Made by a program: the position numbers and the translations under genes
Origin: Armatimonadota bacterium
Lineage (GTDB): Bacteria > Armatimonadota > JAAZEB01
DNA length: 16,228 nt
Assembly: GCA_012841485.1 (NCBI GenBank)
Contig: DUUU01000612.1
Span: 1 to 16,228 of the forward strand
Direction of reading: 5' to 3'
Notes under the pieces: model-generated
The model's input: only the letters and a program-made list of their open reading frames with translations
Told to the model about the DNA's origin: nothing
Databases searched by the model: none
Shown here: one piece after another, positions 1 to 9,358 of the stretch
Position numbering within the stretch: the first letter of the stretch is position 1
How the letters are laid out: the number at the start of each line of letters is the position of its first letter

Positions 1-203
1 GGCGCGACTACGGCGCCCGTGACGTCACCGACACCCGCGGCTTCCTGGATGACCGCAGCCATCCCCCCTCCTCCATCGTCTATGTGGATGACGACCGCCT
101 GGTTCACCGCCGCACGGAAGCCCCACCGCCATCGAGCCGGGCGCATCGGAGCGAGGAGAGCGACACCTCCCCCACCACGCCGGATGATAGCGAGCGTGAA
201 TGA
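1..203 (+). CDS. C-terminal end of an unrecognised protein (5' truncated by window edge)
   Basis: An open frame enters the window in phase at base 3 and ends at a TGA at 201-203, giving 66 codons. Nearly every third codon position is G or C, far more biased than the other frames here, which is the main evidence that it is coding. The first half reads like folded protein, including the segment SSIVYVDDDRLVHRR. The last 25 or so residues are a polar, acidic, Ser/Thr/Pro/Glu-rich tail typical of a disordered C-terminus. No membrane segment or cysteine is visible. I do not recognise the family, because too little of the protein is present. The next gene on this strand starts 428 bases downstream, so they are unlikely to be tightly coupled. 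Confidence 0.6.
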   Translation, partial: RDYGARDVTDTRGFLDDRSHPPSSIVYVDDDRLVHRRTEAPPPSSRAHRSEESDTSPTTPDDSERE

Positions 204-631
204 CGAGGCGTCACCTTCGGGCGGTCTTCTCCCCTCGGAGAGGCAAGGCAGGTCCGGAGGGCGCGCTGCCGCGAAGAGTGGGCCGGCGCCACCGGACCCG
301 CACACGAGGGGCAGTTGCAACATCGCTGCCACTCCCCGCCCTGGCGGAGCGCATCAACCAATACCGTCCCCAACGGAATCCTCCGCTAGAGCCGCGCGGT
401 AGCCAAACCCCGCCCAGAGGGCCCGGACTCTCCCAACCCGCGTCGGTCCTCTTCATTCGTAGTGTCGACGCCGGTGTGGCCCCGGCACCCTTGCGATGGC
501 ATTCTTCCGATCGGACAAGGGAAACGGGCCCCGGATGCGTAACCTACCTTCAGGGTGCTGCCTACCAGCCCATGCTGTAGGCGGCAGTGCTATGCCTGCC
601 TCATCTATTGGAAATACAGGAGGAGTCTTCG
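204..631. other. 428-base intergenic stretch without a convincing gene
   Basis: Frames here lose the strong third-position GC bias seen in the flanking genes and translate to Arg/Pro/Gly-rich strings with rare codons (AGG, AGA, CGA, CTA). I found no tRNA-like fold and no recognisable riboswitch. No good sigma-70 promoter pair was found before the oxidoreductase gene, although one must exist somewhere. A stem-loop at 560-582 is listed separately. The last bases hold the ribosome binding site of the next gene (AGGAGGAG at 618-625). Confidence 0.55.
560..582 (+). other. stem-loop in the 5' region of the oxidoreductase gene
   Basis: GCCTA at 560-564 pairs with TAGGC at 578-582 and CAGC at 566-569 pairs with GCTG at 574-577. 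This makes a nine-base-pair stem with one bulged C and a CCAT loop. It ends about 35 bases before the ribosome binding site of the gene starting at 632. No T-run follows, so it is not a standard intrinsic terminator. It could be a leader structure or chance in GC-rich DNA. Confidence 0.3.
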
Positions 632-1795
632 ATGGATAAGCTACGTATCGGCAGTATCGGCGTGTCCGGCCGCGGAGCGGTCGCCCGCCACTGGCATCAG
701 CCCGGTCCCAAGGGGCGTTCGCTGGTGGTCGCGGGCGCCGACACGAACGAGCAGTTTCTTGCAAACTTCAAGGAGAAGGTGAATGCGGAAGCCTTCGTCA
801 CGACGGACTACCGCAGACTGCTGGAACGCGATGACATCGATGCCGTCGCCGTCACCGTGCCCGACTTTCTCCACGAGGAGATCGCGTGCGCCGCGCTGGA
901 GGCGGGGAAGCACGTCTTCTGTGAGAAGCCGATGGCGATCACGGTCGAAGGGTGCGACCGCATGCTCGAGACCGCGCGCGCCTCGGGCAAGAAGCTCTTC
1001 GTCGGCCACAACATGCGCTACATGGATCTCTTCCGCACCATGAAGGAGATCGTGGACGCCGGAGTGATCGGCGAGATCAAGGCGGTGTGGGTGCGCCACT
1101 TCGTCGGCCTGGGCGGACACTTCTACTTCCATGATTGGCACGCGCGCCGCGACCGGGCGAACACCCTCCTCCTGCAGAAAGGCTCGCACGATATCGACAT
1201 GATCCATTGGATCACCGGGCGCTACTCCAAGCGCGTAGCCGCCTTCGGCTCGCTCGACTACTTCGGCGGCGAGCGCCCGAACGACCTGATCTGCCCCGAG
1301 TGCGATGAGTTCAACACCTGCCCCGACGCCCAGGCCTCCTGGCCCGGCCATGAGCAGTGCGCCTATCGCCGCGAGATCGATGTCGAGGACAACCAGGTGA
1401 TGATCATGCAGCTCGAAGGCGGGATCAAAGCCTCGTACCTGCAGTGCCACTTCACCCCCGAGTACTTCCGCAATTACACCTTCATCGGCACCGAGGGCCG
1501 CCTCGAAAACATGGATGACTCCAGCAAGATCATCGTGAAGACTCGCCGGCGCTTCGGGGCCAAGGGCCTGGCCGACCGCGTCTACGAGGTGAAGCCCGCT
1601 GAAGGCGGTCATGGCGGCGCCGACCCGGTGATCTGCGAGGACTTCCTTGATCTGGTTCTGCTGGGCAAGCCCTCTGTGGCAACGCCTCTGGCGGGCCGCA
1701 TGGCCGTGGCCGCCGGCTGCGCGGGCGCGGAATCGATGCGCCAGGAAGGCACACCGGTCGACGTCCCGCAACCGCCCGCCTGGGTAACGGAGTAG
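632..1795 (+). CDS. Gfo/Idh/MocA family NAD(P)-dependent oxidoreductase
   Basis: A 387-residue soluble oxidoreductase of the Gfo/Idh/MocA family, which typically oxidises or reduces hydroxyl/keto groups on sugars or inositols using NAD(P). The N-terminal Rossmann strand-loop is IGSIGVSGRG (residues 6-15). The family EKP motif is at 98-100, with K99 the expected catalytic lysine. The C-terminal-domain signature KGSHDIDMIHW (183-193) supplies the histidine at 186, but Q182 stands where many members have Asp. A C-x2-C-x5-C-x12-C cluster (C221, C224, C230, C243) lies in the second domain. The ATG at 632 is preferred over the upstream in-frame ATG at 587 because AGGAGGAG at 618-625 is well spaced from it. 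The length matches the family. The next gene begins 63 bases downstream on the same strand, so the two may be co-transcribed. The substrate cannot be read from sequence. Confidence 0.9.
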   Translation: MDKLRIGSIGVSGRGAVARHWHQPGPKGRSLVVAGADTNEQFLANFKEKVNAEAFVTTDYRRLLERDDIDAVAVTVPDFLHEEIACAALEAGKHVFCEKPMAITVEGCDRMLETARASGKKLFVGHNMRYMDLFRTMKEIVDAGVIGEIKAVWVRHFVGLGGHFYFHDWHARRDRANTLLLQKGSHDIDMIHWITGRYSKRVAAFGSLDYFGGERPNDLICPECDEFNTCPDAQASWPGHEQCAYRREIDVEDNQVMIMQLEGGIKASYLQCHFTPEYFRNYTFIGTEGRLENMDDSSKIIVKTRRRFGAKGLADRVYEVKPAEGGHGGADPVICEDFLDLVLLGKPSVATPLAGRMAVAAGCAGAESMRQEGTPVDVPQPPAWVTE

Positions 1796-1806
1796 CTCGA
1801 AATGCT

Positions 1807-1834
1807 GGCAGCGCGCGCTGTGGCGCGCGCTGCC
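1807..1834 (+). repeat. perfect 12-bp inverted repeat (hairpin) between two genes
   Basis: Arms 1807-1818 (GGCAGCGCGCGC) and 1823-1834 are perfect reverse complements around a TGTG loop. This predicts a very stable hairpin 11 bases after the oxidoreductase stop and 24 bases before the ATG at 1859. It is followed by CATGGTTCAG rather than a T-run, so it is not a canonical intrinsic terminator. It may act as an mRNA 3'-end stabiliser, a partial terminator or an attenuator. Confidence 0.75.
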
Positions 1835-1858
1835 ATGGTTCAGAACCGGGGTACCGCG

Positions 1859-2824
1859 ATGCAGCCTCTCGTCGTCAGGCCCTATCAGCTCCTGTGCATC
1901 ATCTGCAGGATTGGCGCCGACTGCGGCGATGACCTGGGAGACGAGCGTCTCGCCGCGATCCTGCGTGCCGTGCGCGGCGATCCACTGCGCCCGATCACCC
2001 TACGGTGCAACGCGGATAGCTGCTACCGCTACCAAAACCCCGGGCGCGACGAGGATACCCCTGAAGGTGCGCTCTTCAACGAGAAGCGCGACCTAGACAT
2101 CCTCCAGCGGATGGGCCTCGTGCCCGGCGATACGCGCCCTGCCATTGAGGTGTTCGAGCGCCTGCTGGCCACCGTGACCGAGACGATGGGGATCTGCGCC
2201 TACCCGCGCGAGACGTCACCGACGTGGAGGGGCTGCGACGAGGCCCGGAGCGGCGGCTACGAGCGCGGGCGGGAGATGGGTCTCGCCGCCGTAATCCCCG
2301 GCCGATCTGCCGAGGAGATGGGCGCCGAGAAGCAGGCGTCCGCCACGCGCATCTACGAGGCCGACCGGCTCCTGATCCGCCCGCACCACCTGATGTGCAT
2401 GACCTGCTTCCACGGCGGGCGCGAGGAGCTGGCGCCCATCACCGCCGACAACCTCTTTGAGGCAATCGATGCCATTCACAGGCGCCCAGAGATCCCGATC
2501 ACCCTGGTGCGCGGGTGCTGCATGATCTGCCCACCCTGCAGCCTCTACGATCCCGGCACGGGCCTCTGCCGCGCCGGCATGGGGATGAACCTGCGCGACC
2601 AGAAGAAGGACCTCGATGTGCTCCAGAAACTCGGGCTGGAGTATGGAGATACCCTTCCGGCGCGCGAGCTCCTGGAACTCCTCTACGAGCGGATCCCATC
2701 CACCCGCGACGTCTGCGGCTATGGGGATGGCAAGGAGCGCGCCTGGGAGTGGCGGATCTGCGGCGAGCCCGAGGGCCGCGAGGCATATGCCAGGGGGCGC
2801 GCGGCGGTGCTGGGTCTCGCCTGA
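1859..2824 (+). CDS. cysteine-rich protein with two tandem DUF1284-like domains, function unknown
   Basis: A 321-residue protein built from two related halves. Half 1 begins RPYQLLCIIC (7-16) and half 2 RPHHLMCMTC (174-183). Both continue with PITL and a Cys cluster (C50, C55; C220, C221, C224, C227), then DLDxLQxxGLxxGDTxPA (79-95; 251-268), and end with paired cysteines (C113/C126; C286/C301). The RPHHLxC start, a mid-domain C-x2-C, an LGL-x2-G segment and late cysteines resemble DUF1284, a family of unknown function. In all there are 16 cysteines (5%), which suggests zinc or iron-sulfur binding (inference). No signal peptide or membrane span is seen. I chose ATG 1859 because GGGG (1847-1850) lies upstream at ribosome-binding distance. 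Starts at 1802 or 1835 lack one, and 1802 would translate the hairpin. Codon bias matches its neighbours. Confidence 0.7.
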   Translation: MQPLVVRPYQLLCIICRIGADCGDDLGDERLAAILRAVRGDPLRPITLRCNADSCYRYQNPGRDEDTPEGALFNEKRDLDILQRMGLVPGDTRPAIEVFERLLATVTETMGICAYPRETSPTWRGCDEARSGGYERGREMGLAAVIPGRSAEEMGAEKQASATRIYEADRLLIRPHHLMCMTCFHGGREELAPITADNLFEAIDAIHRRPEIPITLVRGCCMICPPCSLYDPGTGLCRAGMGMNLRDQKKDLDVLQKLGLEYGDTLPARELLELLYERIPSTRDVCGYGDGKERAWEWRICGEPEGREAYARGRAAVLGLA

Positions 2825-2996
2825 GCCCTACCCCGAAGTGTTCATCAGAATGCTTCAAGAGAAGCCTCTTGCCTGGTGGCACGCCGTTGCCGCCACAAGC
2901 ACCCGGCGGCAGAGTGCTTTTCGGAGGCAGTGCCCACGAACCCGCGCCGCACCCCGCAGGGAGACTCTGTTTCATTATCCGGATGAATAGTGCGGG
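2825..2996. other. convergent intergenic region with weak hairpins
   Basis: This 172-base gap separates the 3' ends of the plus-strand DUF1284-like gene and the minus-strand prs, so it should hold transcription ends for both. The only clean structures are two overlapping small hairpins. CAAGAG (2856-2861) pairs with CTCTTG (2866-2871), or alternatively GCTTC (2852-2856) pairs with GAAGC (2861-2865). Neither is followed by a T-run in either direction. Termination may be Rho-dependent. No small gene is convincing here. Confidence 0.35.
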
Positions 2997-3959
2997 CTAC
3001 GGCGGCGGGGGATGGTCCTGAAAGAGGAAGCTGACCGATTCCTCCTCGTGGATGCGCCGGATCGCCTCGGCAAAGAGGGGAGTGACCGTGACCTGGCGGA
3101 TCTTGGGATGGTGCTTCTCCGGGGGAAGAGGGAGCGTGTCAGTGATCACCACCTCCTTGATCGGGCTGCCTGCCAGCCTCTCCACCGCGCCTTCCGAGAG
3201 CACCCCGTGGGTTGCCGCGGCATAGATCTCCTTCGCGCCCTCGCGTACCAACACCTCTGAGAGGGACACGAGCGAGGTGCCAGAGACGATGATATCGTCC
3301 ACGATCAAGGCGTTGCGTCCCCGGACGTCGCCCACGATGCTCAACACCTCGGCGCGTTCCTCATGCCCGCGGCGCACTTTATCGCCAATGGCGACCGGCG
3401 AATCCAGAAGAAGCGCGAAGTGCCGGGCGCGCTTAGCGAAACCCATATCCGGTGATACGACAACCAGATCCGGGATGGCGCGCGCGCGAAAATCGTCTGC
3501 CAGCACCGGCATCGCGTACAGATGATCCACCGGCTTGCGGAAGAAGCCTTGAATCTGCGGCGAATGGAGATCCATCGTGAGGACACGATCCACCCCCGCC
3601 GTCTCCAGGAGATCGGCGACGACGCGCCCGCGGATGGAGACGCGCGGCTCGTCCTTCTTGTCCGCCAGCGCATACGAGTAGTAGGGGATGACCGCCGTGA
3701 CCGGCCCTGAACTGGCGCGCTTGCAGGCATCGATCAGGAAGACGAGCTCCATCAGGTGGTCGTTCACAGACGGCGAGAGCGTCTGCACCAGGAAGACCTT
3801 GTAGCCACGCACATTGACTCCGATCTTGACAAAGAGGTTGCCATCGGTGAAGTGGAATGCCTCGGAGGGATCCGGCGTGAGACCCAGGTGCTCGCCCAAC
3901 TTCCGCGCGAACTCCGGATGCGCGGTGCCCGCGAACAGCCGCATCCGCTTGGCTATCAT
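2997..3959 (-). CDS. prs: ribose-phosphate pyrophosphokinase (PRPP synthetase), divergent active-site loop
   Basis: This 320-residue cytosolic enzyme is expected to make PRPP from ribose-5-phosphate and ATP, for nucleotide, His and Trp synthesis. Family landmarks run in order: LFAGTAHPEFA (8-18), FTDGNLFVKI (37-46), SPSVNDHLMEL (62-72), LTMDLHSPQIQGFF (127-140) with H132, SPDMGFAKRARHFA (169-182), DKVRRGH (193-199), and the PRPP loop VDDIIVSGTS (220-229), which in class I enzymes usually reads DDIIDTGGT-like. The ATP-binding loop, normally YxRQD or YxRSD, reads YALADKKDEPR (96-106). L98 and A99 therefore replace the usual Arg and Gln/Ser. The rest of the fold looks intact and the length is normal. 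The start is set by GGAGG seven bases before the ATG at 3957-3959; a longer frame to 4079 reads as non-family sequence. It may be a functional divergent Prs or a paralogue. It lies back-to-back with a macro-domain gene. Confidence 0.88.
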   Translation of the reverse strand: MIAKRMRLFAGTAHPEFARKLGEHLGLTPDPSEAFHFTDGNLFVKIGVNVRGYKVFLVQTLSPSVNDHLMELVFLIDACKRASSGPVTAVIPYYSYALADKKDEPRVSIRGRVVADLLETAGVDRVLTMDLHSPQIQGFFRKPVDHLYAMPVLADDFRARAIPDLVVVSPDMGFAKRARHFALLLDSPVAIGDKVRRGHEERAEVLSIVGDVRGRNALIVDDIIVSGTSLVSLSEVLVREGAKEIYAAATHGVLSEGAVERLAGSPIKEVVITDTLPLPPEKHHPKIRQVTVTPLFAEAIRRIHEEESVSFLFQDHPPPP

Positions 3960-4007
3960 CTGCCTTCCTCCCGACAGGGTGGCGCCCTCATGCCCTGCCC
4001 CACCTTG

Positions 4008-4035
4008 AGGATACCCGGTCTCAGGGGCCGGCCAA
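4008..4035 (-). promoter_or_regulatory. possible prs promoter
   Basis: Read on the minus strand, TTGGCC (plus-strand 4030-4035) and TATCCT (4008-4013) are separated by 16 bases and lie about 50 bases upstream of the prs ATG. Both boxes deviate from consensus, so this is only a candidate. Confidence 0.3.
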
Positions 4036-4061
4036 ACCGCGACCCCGCACCCTGCTGCCGT

Positions 4062-4090
4062 TTGATCAGGGAGTGCCATCCTGGTATAAT
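4062..4090 (+). promoter_or_regulatory. sigma-70-type promoter for the macro-domain gene
   Basis: TTGATC (4062-4067) and a perfect TATAAT (4085-4090) are separated by exactly 17 bases. The predicted transcription start is near 4097, giving a leader of about 66 bases before the ATG at 4163. It is the only strong promoter pair in the divergent prs/macro gap and points toward the macro-domain gene. Confidence 0.75.
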
Positions 4091-4162
4091 GCCCTTTGGG
4101 AGGAGCCGGCCCCTCGCCGACGACATCCTTGCCGAGGCCGGCGTGTTGGGAGGGATCGCACG

Positions 4163-4711
4163 ATGCAGGTGAACCAGACGATGCTCACCGTTGTTCAGGG
4201 AAGCGTCCTCGACCAGGAGACGGATGCCATTGTCAACGCCGCGAACACAAAGATGCGCGGCGGCGGCGGGGTAGATGGCGCCATACACCGCGCAGCCGGC
4301 CCAGAGCTCTTGGAGGAGCTGAAGCGCGTTGCCCCCAACGGCGCGCCGACGGGCACCGCGGTGCTCACCGGCGGCCACCGTCTGAAGCAGCCGTACATCA
4401 TCCACACGCCCGGCCCGGTATGGCATGGTGGCACCCGGGGCGAGCCGGAGCGACTGGCCTCCTGCTACCGCTCCTGCATGGAGATAGCCCATGATAAGGG
4501 CCTGGAGAGCGTTGCCTTCTGCTCCATCTCCACCGGAGTCTACGGCTACCCGATCGAGCGCGCGGCACCCCTGGCGCTGATGACCGTGCGCGACTTCCTC
4601 CAGGCGCACCCAGACACGTCTCTGCGGCGCGTCGTCTTTGCCATGTTCGGGGCGGAGGAGTATCAGGTGTTCGCGACTGCCATCCAGGCGCTAGAGGGAG
4701 AGGGAGCGTAA
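4163..4711 (+). CDS. macro-domain protein, MacroD/YmdB-type (ADP-ribose or O-acetyl-ADP-ribose hydrolase)
   Basis: A 182-residue single macro domain. MacroD-class enzymes bind ADP-ribose and remove acetyl from O-acetyl-ADP-ribose or mono-ADP-ribose from acidic side chains. Diagnostic motifs are IVNAANTKMRGGGGVDGAIH (23-42), with N25, N28 and D38 at the expected catalytic/binding positions, and the phosphate loop ISTGVYGYP (122-130). IIHTPGPVW (79-87) fits the core strand and the substrate loop after it. The length is that of a stand-alone YmdB/TTHA-like domain. The start at 4163 is supported by GGAGG at 4149-4153. The frame can be extended to 4073, but that would begin upstream of the predicted transcription start. 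It lies divergent to prs and convergent with rpoC. A link to NAD/ADP-ribose recycling toward ribose-5-phosphate and PRPP is attractive but is an inference. Confidence 0.92.
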   Translation: MQVNQTMLTVVQGSVLDQETDAIVNAANTKMRGGGGVDGAIHRAAGPELLEELKRVAPNGAPTGTAVLTGGHRLKQPYIIHTPGPVWHGGTRGEPERLASCYRSCMEIAHDKGLESVAFCSISTGVYGYPIERAAPLALMTVRDFLQAHPDTSLRRVVFAMFGAEEYQVFATAIQALEGEGA

Positions 4712-4775
4712 CAGCGCCTGGTATCGGCAGGGCTGGGGCCGCCCCGCTACTGAGAGCACGTGCTATCGAGCGACG
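4712..4775. other. convergent gap between the macro-domain gene and rpoC
   Basis: These 64 bases separate two converging stop codons. They contain GGGGCCGCCCC (4735-4745), able to form only a four-pair stem, and the ten-base palindrome AGCACGTGCT (4755-4764). No hairpin with a T-tract is present in either direction, so I cannot name a terminator. Confidence 0.4.
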
Positions 4776-9236
<4,461 letters not shown>

Positions 9237-9253
9237 GCGTATTCCTTCCCAAA

Positions 9254-9347
9254 TGGGGGTTCGGACGTCAGGGTTCGGGGCTCTGCAACCGCCTCGCGGC
9301 CGCCGCGCCGCAGAGTGCGTCCAGAACCCCCAACCCCCGAACCCTGA
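9254..9347 (-). repeat. interleaved inverted repeats in the rpoB-rpoC intergenic region
   Basis: Two long complementary pairs interleave. TCAGGGTTCGGGG at 9268-9280 is perfectly complementary to 9335-9347 (13 bp). TGGGGGTTCGGACG at 9254-9267 is complementary to 9318-9332 (14 bp with one bulge at 9323). A third pair, CTCTGC at 9281-9286 with GCAGAG at 9310-9315, lies inside both. In the mRNA the order is A-B-C-C'-A'-B'. The A and B stems therefore form either a pseudoknot or mutually exclusive hairpins. The B' arm ends five bases before the GGGAAGGAA region that serves as the rpoC ribosome binding site. The arms share the unit GGGTTCGG, as in a dispersed intergenic repeat. Confidence 0.8.
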
Positions 9348-9351
9348 GCCC
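9327..9351 (-). promoter_or_regulatory. G-quadruplex-forming motif just after rpoB
   Basis: On the coding (minus) strand four G-runs follow one another: GGG (9349-9351), GGG (9342-9344), GGGGG (9334-9338) and GGGGG (9327-9331), with loops of four, three and two bases. This satisfies the G3+ N1-7 quadruplex pattern and starts only seven bases after the rpoB stop codon. It overlaps two stem arms of the intergenic inverted repeats, so quadruplex and stems would compete. Formation is predicted, not shown. Confidence 0.55.
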
Positions 9352-9358
9352 TTACCAA

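Noticed and set aside
250..275. GCAGGTCCGGAGGG resembles the loop region of bacterial SRP RNA (AGGTCCGGAAGG)
   Set aside because: The conserved GGAAG-AGCAGCC partner side is missing and the flanks do not pair into the SRP stem. Probably chance; an Infernal search with the SRP models would settle it.
200..580. Open frame of 126 codons starting with an ATGA overlap on the stop of the first partial gene
   Set aside because: The overlap looks like translational coupling, but codon use is unbiased with many rare codons, and the product is an Arg/Pro/Gly-rich string with no recognisable fold.
641..1771. Minus-strand open frame of 376 codons overlapping the Gfo/Idh/MocA gene
   Set aside because: Antisense shadow; the plus-strand protein has intact family motifs.
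4735..4764. GGGGCCGCCCC and AGCACGTGCT as terminators for rpoC or the macro-domain gene
   Set aside because: Stems are short or lack a loop, and no T-tract follows on either strand.
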